A DNA stretch of 64,000 nucleotides from Armigeres subalbatus (taxonomy: Eukaryota > Arthropoda > Insecta > Diptera > Culicidae): positions 12,991,533 through 13,055,532 of the forward strand of contig NC_085139.1 of NCBI RefSeq assembly GCF_024139115.2. Direction: 5' to 3'. Numbering within the stretch: the stretch's first letter is position 1; every line of letters begins with the position of its first letter. The notes beneath the pieces are model-generated. The model saw only the letters and a program-made list of their open reading frames with translations, was not told the DNA's origin and did not search any database. A program made the position numbers and the translations under genes. Shown piece after piece: positions 44,776 to 54,276 of the stretch.

Positions 44776-46490
44776 AGCGTTGAAGTCTGATGGGTTTGGT
44801 ATCACTCTTAGACAGTCACTTCTACTATTTTAAACATTAATTTTAAGTATATATTAATTTTTATAATTGTTACTCGTTATTTGGAATGATGTTATGTAAA
44901 TTTCTAAACAAAAAACTTTACAGATTATTTGGTTACTCATTTTTTTGTTATTTGATTTTACATCCATAGCTTATTTATTACAGCTCAGATCTTTTTTGTC
45001 CTCCATTTCATATGAATTATATAATTAATTATGAATTGCTAACCTTGTTAAAACTAAAATACAATTATTTATTTCCATCCACATAATATTCATTAATTAT
45101 GTTTGATTTGAATTTGGATGTCAGTCTTTGTATACTCCCACACATCCAACACTACTTTTCTATTTTCTGATACATTGTCTGATACATTTCCTTCAAAACA
45201 CTTCCAATTCTTAAAAAAAAAGTTCAAATGTTTCACCATGATTTTCATCTTCTCTCCGTATTCAGAGGACTCCCTTGCTTAAAACATGTTTCAACAACTC
45301 ACTCATGAGAAAAAGAAATATCGTCACCTATTCCTCCTTCGTAGTAATTCCTCAATTAAAACACTCTTTCGCTAGGGATCCGCCATTCGGCCCCTCTTCT
45401 TAGCAGAATTTTCCGAAACCCACGACCGCCCGGCGGCGCCAAGTCGAACGAAGGCTTGTTTTAATTATTCAAAATATCGTTCACTATCGCACTACACACA
45501 TAAAATCATTAATGTAAGAACTATAAGCGAGTCTCTAGAATATTTTTTTTTAATTCGAGAAAATTGAAAAATTCGTGACAGGAAAAACTATTGGAACCAA
45601 CCGTGCCCGTCGATTGCTGCGATCCAATCTTGATTAAGGGTATATGGTATGAATTTCAAATTGGCGATCTATTTAAAAACACCAAATATCAACAGTTTTA
45701 AGTAAAACTGTTTGGATAACATATTTTATTATTAGTATATCATTATCCATCATAATGCATTATGAAATTATGGATTTCTTTTGGCGATTCCCATGTGCTA
45801 CAAACAAATAACACTGAAAGTCTAACTTTTTATTCAAACTAGTATAACTCTGGAGTTCGGACGAGTTCGGATGAGTTCTTGGCAGCAATAAAAACGTGGA
45901 AAGCTATCTTTTTATTTACAACTAATCTATCTTATTTACAACTAAACTATTTTATTTACAACTAAAACTTAATTTTAAACCGTCTAAGACGAGTTAAGTA
46001 CTCTCCATTTAATTCCACCATTTTTTTTTCTTAATTTTAAAATTATTATCAATCATTAGGCCTATAAGACCAACCAAGTCTTGAATTTTCTCACCGATAA
46101 ATATTTAAGTAAGTCCGTTGAGTCGTGATGATTAGCTACTTTAGATAATTTAGGTCCTCCTTTAGGTTGCTTTGATCATTAGCTTATTATGTAATCAACA
46201 ACTATTTGAACGAACAAATTTGAACATTATATACCTCCACGAGGATATTGGTTTCTCGTGATGAGTACGTTCTCATAAATCAGCTTGAGTTTTTGTCGAT
46301 GCTGAGAATATTGCAAAAGATGTGGTTGATACTATGGTCTGAACCCAAGGAATTTTTAAAAGATCTTGAACTTCTCAAATGACTAGAAATCGAATTTCCG
46401 TGGAATTTGTCTTAAAAATTTAATTTTTGATAAAATTAGGAAAACACCAAATTAAAATAATTTTAAGAAAAGTAGTTTTTAGCAAGGGGA
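44776..46490. other. AT-rich DNA, no gene seen
   Basis: The DNA is strongly AT-rich with TTTATTTACAACTAA repeated three times near 45900-45970. No frame is recognisable. A stretch near 45975-46025 (CGTCTAAGACGAGTT..TTCCACCA) resembles one end of the repeat at 22210-22440. Confidence 0.5.
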
Positions 46491-46494
46491 AGCA

Positions 46495-46700
46495 TACGAT
46501 AAGCAGGGCATGTTGCGAGAATGCCGTTCAAAAATAAAAACAGGGTTCTTTCCAGACCCGGCTAGTATAAAAAGGCGGGAATCGCAGTGAGCTAGGTGGA
46601 TGGACCAGGTGCGAAATGATTTGGCGAGTGTGTATAGCGCACCCAAAATTGGAGGAATAGTATTGTGGCATTAATGTAAGATTGTAAGAATAAATTCAAA
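46495..46700 (+). pseudogene. Remnant of an RTE C-terminus (copy 6)
   Basis: The words AGGGCATGTTGCGAGAATGCCG, GATCGGACC-type and GACCAGGTGCGAAATGATTTGGCG follow the order of the RTE end in copy 4 (AGHVARMP..QVQNDLAS) and conclude with AATAAATTCAAATG. Stops and gaps are frequent. It is only the last 200 bases of an old copy, lying just downstream of the GNBP gene. Confidence 0.65.
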
Positions 46701-46804
46701 TGTTAACATTTCTGCAATAATCGTTGTGTTAATCAAAGCAAACTAATCGATTGTGTCGATAATTTTGTTAATCGATTAATCAATCGATAATCGAACAGCT
46801 CTAG

Positions 46805-48120
46805 TTACAATGCCCATACTCTCACGTAATCTACTTGCAGAGAAGCATCTTTGCTATCATTCTCATCCAGGTTCCACGTTGGCAACCAATCTTCCTTAGC
46901 AGACCAGAAACCACCTCTAGCAGTCGGTGATCCATTTGCCCATGGTTTGGCATTGTTCTTGTTCACAGCAGGTGAGTCCGGAAAATATCCATTTGTGCCC
47001 CCGACAGCAAGATTCATTATAATATGAAATTCTTCATCAAATGGAGCCATAAACCCTCCGCTACTCCACGGATTCGGAGTTCCGGGTGCCTTTTCATCGA
47101 AATTACCTCGCTGCCAAAAATTACCATCAACAAATAGATGTTCTTCATCGTCAACACTAAATTTCATGAAATCAGGCGTCCATTCAAGCTGATAACGGTG
47201 AAAGCCCTTGTTGAAACCTTCCGCAGGAGCACTGTTCTTCGAAGCAGTGGATGTCTCGAAGCCATTCAGCGATGGATTCGGTCCAAAATGTAGCGTCGAG
47301 CCCACCTGTTCAACACCAATATGAGTTCCATCTTCGAGGCGGTAATCCAGGTTACCACGACCTTCCATCAGATCGATTTCTCCCGAGGACGGCCATGTAC
47401 CATATTGATTGAGCTTTGGCATCAACCAAAGGGCAGGCCAGAGCCAGTCGCCTGTCGGAAGCTTTGCCCGTATCTCCAGCTTTCCATACTTGAAGTTGAA
47501 AGATCTCAACGTACGTAAGCGGGCACTTTTGATCGGGTTCAAAGGATTTTCGAGTCTGCCAGTGCGTTCACAACCATCCCACGCGGGATTTGTACAGCTG
47601 TAATGAATAATACATTCCTACATTTGCGGCATCCTGAACATGTTTACATTGAAGCATACCAGTCGTACGGAGATCCTCCATTTATATCCAATGTGCCACT
47701 AGTAAGAAACTCCTCACCAGTTTCATCAGATAGTAAGGTTGGTCGAATAAACAGTGTTCCATTTTCCACGTATGAGTTTTGACGACTATTTAAATAGTAT
47801 TGAAACTCCCAGTTCTGAAGGAAAGAAATCACGTGTCAGATGTTTACAAATTCAAATTAAATAATACTCACTCCTCCACCACCAAGAGTGTGTTCGTGTT
47901 CCCACTTGTCCAAATCCAGCCTATCGAAATTATCCTCAAAAATCAGATCTCCGGAACAGAAAATCTTTCGATTGACATATGATCCACTCGCAGTCGTGAC
48001 AGAAGGTCTCTTACAAGAAGTTTTTTTATATCCGCAATCTGCCTGAACAACGCTCACAACTGAGGCTACTATCACTAGAGGAAGAAGGAACAAAATTGCA
48101 CTTCTTCGGATAAAACACAT
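46805..48120 (-). CDS. GH16 beta-1,3-glucan recognition/glucanase protein (GNBPB type)
   Basis: Three exons: 48120-47872, 47814-47660 and 47597-46805. The introns are 57 and 62 bp; the first has GTGAGT/CAG. The donor of the second (GTATGC) is weak and another GT lies 9 bases upstream in the same frame. The predicted protein is 398 residues: a signal peptide (about 1-27, hydrophobic ILFLLPLVIVASVVSVV), a short Cys-containing N-terminus and a GH16 laminarinase-like domain to the end. Landmarks are FEDNFDRLDLDKWEHE, CTNPAWDGCERTG, WPALWLMP and the active-site box GEIDLMEGRGN (about 207-217). Both catalytic glutamates and the aspartate are present, unlike many GNBPs that only bind. No N-terminal CBM39 domain, so it fits the mosquito GNBPB group rather than GNBPA. 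It should act outside the cell on fungal or bacterial glucans in immunity or digestion. Confidence 0.9.
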
Positions 48121-48186
48121 TGTTCCAACAACTTATGGTATCTCTACTTGGTATTACACAGCTTCTAAAGTGAACCAGAGCTAGCC

Positions 48187-48193
48187 TTATATA
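48187..48193 (-). promoter_or_regulatory. TATA box of the GNBP gene
   Basis: TATATAA on the minus strand lies 67 bases before the ATG at 48120, leaving a 5' UTR of about 40 bases if transcription starts about 30 bases downstream. No good initiator match is seen at that spot. Confidence 0.6.
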
Positions 48194-48216
48194 AGCTGGT
48201 ACGATTAGAAAATATA

Positions 48217-48222
48217 GATAAG
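48217..48222 (+). promoter_or_regulatory. GATA-factor site upstream of GNBP
   Basis: GATAAG lies 25 bases beyond the TATA box. A second possible site, AGATAT on the minus strand, is near 48231-48236. GATA sites close to a kappaB site are common in insect immune gene promoters; binding here is inference. Confidence 0.4.
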
Positions 48223-48261
48223 AAAGGAAAATATCTCATTGAACGATGCATGTCTACTTGG

Positions 48262-48271
48262 GGGGATTCTC
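48262..48271 (+). promoter_or_regulatory. kappaB-like (Rel) site upstream of GNBP
   Basis: GGGGATTCTC fits the insect NF-kappaB consensus GGGRAYYYYY and lies about 142 bases before the GNBP start codon, beside GATA sites. This would suit induction by Rel1 or Rel2 pathways. One match of ten bases is not proof. Confidence 0.45.
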
Positions 48272-48530
48272 AATTTGAGATAATTGTATTCAATAAGGTT
48301 TTCTGCTATCATCTGCTATTATATACAGGGTCTACCTTGACATTTACTCTTATTTAGGTATAGATAGTACGCATGTTTATTAGTTTGCTGTCTACACACG
48401 GGAGCAAATCCATTCCAGAAAATGGAAAAATGACTCATGATCTCATGAATATATTGGGTGTTATAAAAGTGAAAAGTGATTATGAAGGATGATTTTATGA
48501 TCTGTTTTAGGGTCTGTTACGATTTGTACT

Positions 48531-48772
48531 TCTTCTTATTATTATTATCATTGGCATTACATCCCCCACTGGGACATTGCCGCCTCGCAACATTTATTAA
48601 CTGCGAAGTTTCGAAGCCAAGGTACCATTTTTGCATTCGTATATCATGCGGCTAACATGATGATACTTTTATACCCAGGGAAATCGATACAATTTCCAAT
48701 CTGAAAATTGCCTAAACCGGCACCAGGAATCGAACCCAGCCACCCGCAGCATTGTCTTACCGCTAGGCTACC
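48531..48772 (-). repeat. tRNA-related SINE, diverged copy upstream of GNBP
   Basis: Minus-strand copy of the family at 26536-26826: the tail (AAT/GAA)n is at 48531-48549, and the B box GGGTTCGATTCC and the TAGGCAATTTTCAGATTGG segment are recognisable. About 20 bases around the CTAAGCTGCGAGG region are deleted and the head is short. It lies about 410 bases upstream of the GNBP start. Confidence 0.85.
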
Positions 48773-48855
48773 GAATGCAAATCATAAAGACGGTTGATGA
48801 AATCAAAAGTTATCTCACCTGAAATCTTGACTTTAACTTATTCAGCTTTGATCAT

Positions 48856-48912
48856 ATTACAAGGTAAACCGGCCCAGGGCCGAAAACCTCGTTAATAAAA
48901 ACAGTAATAATA
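48856..48912 (+). mobile_element. 57 bp 5'-truncated retroposon tail with 12 bp target duplication
   Basis: ATTACAAGGTAAACCGGCCC..GAAAACCTCGTTAATAAAAACAGTAATAAT is the 3' end of a non-LTR element. AGCTTTGATCAT stands on both sides (48844-48855 and 48913-48924), so it was inserted as such a short piece. Confidence 0.7.
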
Positions 48913-48924
48913 AGCTTTGATCAT

Positions 48925-49383
48925 TAATGTGGGCTCAATCCGTAGTACATCTGGAATTCGACTCATGGTATCATGAGTCTTTTAATTTGTTATTTCCAGT
49001 TGATATAGCAGCGTCAGAAGCATTTAATGCTCATTGCTATCCCATATACTACTCCATTTCAATTTGTTTTAATCTAAACGTCATAATGTCGAGTGCCCAA
49101 ACCCTATATTGTCTGTCGAGTGTTTTAAAAAGGGTTAACATTCAAGTTTTTATTCAAGGATTTCTCATTATAATTTCAAATTTGACACCCAACCAGCGGA
49201 TGGCAGATTTTAATACAGTTAGAAACTGTATACTTTTTGATATATCAATTACGGCAGTGCGTATAAAACGGTTTCGAGATTAATGATGATACATTGATGA
49301 TACTTCTAACAATTAGGCAAATAGCGCTAGTGGCAATAATTCACGATGCACCACGCGTCTCCACGCATTATTCATACCCGAAT
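48925..49383. other. AT-rich DNA, no gene supported
   Basis: A frame of 118 codons (48927-49283) has no recognisable domain, signal peptide or splice context and unusual composition for a protein. Nothing else was seen. Confidence 0.45.
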
Positions 49384-49391
49384 GTCGAAAC

Positions 49392-49794
49392 CAGGGATTG
49401 AACTTATCATTTCAGTATCATTTAGTATTCAGCCAATAACTCATTCCAGAGACGGAATTATGAAAAGTGTTGTATGGCGGACTTCTAGCGCTGTTTCCCC
49501 TCTACAACTTTGTCTAAGGGTACATTGCCATATGTATAATATTTACATCGTTAAACGCTAGTATCACTTAAAATACTAAATGATAATAAGTGTTTTTATC
49601 ATTTATTTAGTTTGTTAAATGATACTAGCGTTTCACACTGTAAATATTAGACATACAGCAAAGTACTCTTAGACAAAACTGTAGAGGGGAAATAGCGCTA
49701 GAAGTCCGCCATACAACACTTTTTGGAATTCCGCTTCTGGAATTAGTTATTTGCTGAATACTAAATGATAATGAAATGATAAGTTAAATCCCTG
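49392..49794. mobile_element. 403 bp foldback MITE, hAT-type, 8 bp target duplication
   Basis: The ends CAGGGATTGAACTTATCATT and, inverted, CAGGGATTTAACTTATCATT pair, and the arms stay complementary for most of the element (TGTTGTATGGCGGACTTCTA against its inverse). GTCGAAAC stands on both sides (49384-49391 and 49795-49802). The CAG start plus 8 bp duplication indicates hAT. There is no coding content. Confidence 0.9.
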
Positions 49795-49815
49795 GTCGAA
49801 ACATTGACTAGCCCT

Positions 49816-49979
49816 GGGGACCGTACACATATTACGTGAGCACTTATTGGGGGAGGGAGCGTCTGTCGTTTTCTTACGCACCATATAAATAAAAAATCAT
49901 TTGTACTGGAAAAATCTTACATGGGGGGAGGGGAGTCGAAAACCCAGACACATGCTTAAGTAATATGTGTACGACCCCC
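49816..49979. mobile_element. 164 bp MITE with GGGG..CCCC ends
   Basis: The end GGGGACCGTACACATATTAC matches the inverted right end GGGGTCGTACACATATTACT. Interior GGGGGAGGGAG blocks recall the MITE at 2858-3014, so the two may be related. The target duplication is ambiguous because of the C and G runs. Confidence 0.75.
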
Positions 49980-50352
49980 TGGTACGTTGTTTCCTAAGAG
50001 ATACCAGCTGAAATACGTTTTGGAATGCGCGATCAATTGTACTATTGCTTGTTGGAGCGGTGGCTTGTTAAAAAAGAATCACAGAGTAAAAAAACATTGT
50101 ACGGTCAGAGTACAAATTAATTAGGGCACATTCCCGATCAATAATTAAAAACAAAATTATAACAAGGGAAGTTATTTATTTCAGAAAAATATTGTAACAA
50201 AATGTGTTATAAATTTTGCTGGTTAGTTGTTAAAATAACAAAAAATTTATCAAAAATACCTCTAGTCATAACACAATTAAAACAGAGGTTGATACCTTCA
50301 TATCAACATTATAACAAACGTTGATATAATTTTTCTGTACAAAAATCTACTT

Positions 50353-50432
50353 TCAAGGTAATTGTCTACATCACGGATAGAAATCTGGTACGCTACCACG
50401 ACAGATTTCCATCCATAATGTAGGCAATTAAC
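50353..50432. repeat. 80 bp palindromic repeat
   Basis: The left arm AAGGTAATTGTCTACATCAC and the inverted right arm AGTTAATTGCCTACATTATG pair through GGATAGAAATCTG / GGATGGAAATCTG, leaving a loop of about 16 bases. Confidence 0.65.
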
Positions 50433-53330
50433 TTTGTTCCAGCTATGTATTAATATTAAGCATATGCGGTATTTCGAAAAATTTCGTTTCAAATGGTTCG
50501 AAACAAAATTCCGCGGAATCTCGCGGAATTTGAGCATGGCGAAATCTGTTTTTTTGATTTCGTTTCGTTTCGTTAATCTACATAAATTTTGCCATCAAAA
50601 ACTAGCTTTTAACGAAATTTAACGGAATTCCGCGGAATTTCTAAATTGATTTAAATATCATACTTCAAATTACTCAAAATTTCGGCTGCGCCGCTGAAAA
50701 AAATCAAGGAGGCTATTTTTAAATTGTGTTGCCTGTACAAGTTTTTTTTATATTGATGCCTACTATTTACGTAACCCCATTCCGAGTCGACAAATAAGGT
50801 AAATAATCCAATAGTGGAGGAACTAAGCATGATCCAACAATATTCATTTTCCTATAATTAAACGAAATTTCATTTCGCTTATCTTAGATATAGCGTTCCC
50901 CATCATTTTTATTGGAAAAATGTTTCCGTTGCATGTATTCCATGTATTCCGTCCTAACTCTAATTATTGGTACACTGTTTCGGTATTTTTAATTAGTTTT
51001 CCAAAAGTTGCAAATCCCATTGTTTTCTTACTGGGCTTGCAACTATAGGAACACTACCGCAAGTACTGGTGTACAGGCGAAAATTTAGTAAGGTATTTTC
51101 CAGATGTGCATCAGTTTTTGAAGATAATCAAAGCTGTTTTCATTTGCTTCGTATATTGTCATATCGTTTTATCATTGGTCGTAATGGGTTGCTGCGTTTG
51201 ATTCGTAAATGTAACGCACACTGTACTACCGCAACTATAAGAAAACCCACGGCTATCAGATCGTTAGCGCTACGTATTTAATATTCTTCTAGAAAACGTG
51301 TTCAGTGTTTCTTTGGAAATGTTCAAAAGAAAACGAAAAGCATCTTTAACTAAATTGTTAGGATATCCTATTTTTAACGAAAATGAGTCGGATTTAACAC
51401 AATTAGTACGTCAGGTTCAGAGTGAATATGTTCGTAAGGGGATGTCCACAAACCACGTGAATCGAAATTTCACATTTTCAAGCCCTCCTCCCTCTGGTAG
51501 ACTTTTGTAGACTTTCTTACTAAAGGCCTTCTCCTCCACTTAGGCATTAGGCCAGGTTTAAGCGTATGAATGAGCAACGTTCAAGAGTTAAGAGAGCATG
51601 AAGAAGGCCCTCAGAAAAACAAAATGTGCAACATTTCACATCCAAACTACAATTTGAATCTCATAGAAAGTATGTGTTATCTGTAATACAACAGGCAATA
51701 TTCAGCAAATCAACTAAATATACATACAGTTCTGCAGGTTTGAAATTTTGGCATATTGTTTGAATATTTGCAAAATATGTATGTAACATCGCAGAGTCGT
51801 AGGTATTTCTAGATCTTTGTGTGGAATTTGCCAAAGTGCTGTCCATAGCAGCTGTTTCTTGCACTTAAAGGGAAACAAAAAACCACTACACAAATCTGTA
51901 TTTTTTGACTGAGTGTTTGTGGTATTCCCAGTATTGCACTACTACAATTACAATTTTATGAAGGATTTAAAGAGACGACACAACGCCGGTGGTAAAGCAT
52001 TCAGAAAACTTTTCATCTTTCAAATTTTCTTTAGCCTTAATTGAAGAAATCTATGAACTTTATAGCACATCTCAGAAAGGGTGACTTAAAAAGCATGACA
52101 AATCGTGACAAATCATATCTCGCGCATAGTTTCATAAGGGCGTAACTGCATTGATCGATTTCTCTTCATCGATTTTTTCTTTCGTTAATAACGCACAAGA
52201 TTCAAAGCTACAACCATGATTGTTTCTTCTGAAGAAAGATGCAATCATCATTCACCACCTCAAACTATAAAATCCATAGCAAACTGTCTAAATTCGCTGC
52301 ATTGTTAAAAAGAAAGCGCGAGATAAACAAATTTCTGATGGTTCGCCACCTATGAAGTGGATCGATCAATGATCGGATTCGCTATCGAATCTTTGATAGC
52401 TCGTGCTGGTTGTATTGCGGATACATTTTGCTCATCTGTATGACGATATGGAGTATGCTTCAACATGATCAATTAATCTTAAGGTTTTTTTATTAGCTTT
52501 ATTAAGGAGACTTGCAGCCCCAGGCTGGCTCGCCTCCGGTAATCTTAAGGTGAAATAAGAGTTTTAACAGAATTATATCCGTTAAGTGCTCATCACATGT
52601 TACAGATGTTAATCATCGCCAAGAATGTAAACATTGTGAACATCAGCATCGTAAATACTTAAGCACCCTAAATTCCCTTCCTTTCCTACTGTATTATTGT
52701 ATTCCCTAACCTCGACCAAACCGCGAGTCTTTCGGTTTCCCAAAACTAACATTATTGTATATGAATCATGAAAAATTGTATTAAAACATGATTTCGGCTC
52801 CGCAACGCTTCACGGCAAATGAGCCTGCCAAATAAACGATAATTAAAAAAAAGTGCTCATCACGAGAAGAATTTCAAACTGATATAAACTGATATTATTC
52901 GCGGGCATATGCTTCACGATTAATTCCTTTAAAACGGCTTCTATATCCTGCTTCTTCTGTTACTAAAACTCTATTTGTTGCGTAACAGTTAGACCAATAC
53001 AAATATTTGAAAACAATTATGTCTCCCCTCAGATCTTTTTGCCCAAGAATAATATTTTGAGGGGGCAACCAAAAAAAATTCGAGTGATTTTGAGGATTTT
53101 CAAAACATTATTTGCCAAATCCGGGGAATTTTATGATTTTTTTTTATTATCCACCGGAAATCCCACCCACCCTCGAGTAGTGGGAAATAATTTTATTTAA
53201 ACATTTGTAACGGCCTCTTTCGAGTTTCAAAAATTTAATTTAAATTGGGTACATGAGCAATTCACCAAAAAATCCGCGGAAAAAAATTAAAATTTCGTTT
53301 CGTTTCGAAAAATCTTGAATTAAATAGACC
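50433..53330. other. AT-rich DNA with TTTCGTTTCG repeats, no gene
   Basis: Near 50480-50640 and 53280-53340 the words TTTCGTTTCG and CCGCGGAATTTC recur, marking an interspersed repeat. Small frames at 51069-51281 and 51298-51510 are not recognised. The only defined insertion inside is the retroposon tail at 52485-52539. Confidence 0.5.
52485..52539 (-). mobile_element. 55 bp 5'-truncated retroposon tail with 11 bp target duplication
   Basis: On the minus strand the piece reads CCAGCCTGGGGCTGCAAGTC..TTAATAAAGCTAATAAAAAAA, the 3' end of a non-LTR element with A-rich tail. TAATCTTAAGG stands on both sides (52474-52484 and 52540-52550). Confidence 0.75.
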
Positions 53331-53334
53331 TTGA

Positions 53335-54050
53335 TTTCGTATCGTATTTCTTCCTTTTTTTCTCCCTTTTTTATTCCTTCTTCCTTTTTTCCTTTTTACT
53401 TCCTCCTTCCTTGTTCATTCATCCTTTCTTCTTCTTCCATATTTCTTCCTGTTTTCTTTTCCATATTCTTTCTTCTTTATTCTTTCTTCCTTCTTCCTTT
53501 TTGTTCTTTCTGTTGTCTCTATTCATCTTCCGTCTTCCATCTACCTTCTTCATTCTTTTTCCCTTCTTCCTTATTTCTTTTTACAAATTTTGTCATCCTT
53601 TTTCCATCTTCCTTCTTCCTTCTTTTTTTCCTTCTTCCGCTTCTTCTTACTTCTCTCTTATTTATTCTTTCTTTAATCTTTTTTCACCTTTTTTCTTCTT
53701 CCTTCTTCTTTCGTCATCATTCTCCCTTCTTTCTGCTGGCTTTTTCCTTCTTTCCTATTCCTTCTTCCTTTTTCTCTCTACCTTCTTTCTTTTTCCTTCT
53801 TCTTCCTTGTTTATTATTCTCCTTGTTTCTTTTTTCCTTCATCCTTCTTATGATTTCTTCCTTCTTTCTTTGTTATTCTTTTTTCCCCTCCTTCTTTCTT
53901 TCTTATTCTTTTTCCCCCTCCTTCTTCCTTCTTATTTCTTCTTTGTTCTTTATTCTTTTATCATTTTTTATTCATTAAAATTTGTTTTTTATTCCTTATA
54001 CTCTATTCTTTAATTCTTCTCTATTATTTAATTCTTTATTCATTATTAAT
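53335..54050. repeat. Polypyrimidine tract (plus strand)
   Basis: Some 700 bases are almost entirely T and C in words such as TTCTTCCTTTTT and TTCTTTATTC, with occasional A. The last 70 bases shift to TTAATTCTT words, the inverse of the heptamer that dominates 54277-61270. Frames of about 200 codons of Phe, Ser, Leu and Pro here are composition artefacts. Confidence 0.9.
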
Positions 54051-54169
54051 TACTCAACAACTCAACAGCCGTACTACGGAGAACAACGGTTGAAATTCAT
54101 TGTATCCAACCAATTTCTGCCTTCTGATGCTTTACAGCCTTTTGATACTTTAAGCCTTGTTAGGTTTTC

Positions 54170-54276
54170 AGACTTTTGAGTTCCGCCTTATGAGTATTCA
54201 GCCTTATGTGTGTCAGCCTTTGGTGGGACCACGTGCCCTACGGAAGGTTGAATACTCATAAGGCTGAACTCAAAAG
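54170..54276. repeat. ~105 bp palindrome at the left edge of the satellite
   Basis: CAGACTTTTGAGTTCCGCCT..ATGAGTATTCAGCC is repeated inverted as GGTTGAATACTCATAAGGCT..GAACTCAAAAGGCTG. The centre, about 54215-54240, is unpaired (GTGGGACCACGTGCCC). The right arm leads straight into the first GAATAAA unit. Confidence 0.8.

Noticed and set aside
53331..54013. Two overlapping frames of about 200 codons, Phe/Ser/Leu-rich
   Set aside because: Polypyrimidine tract without stops by composition; not a membrane protein.
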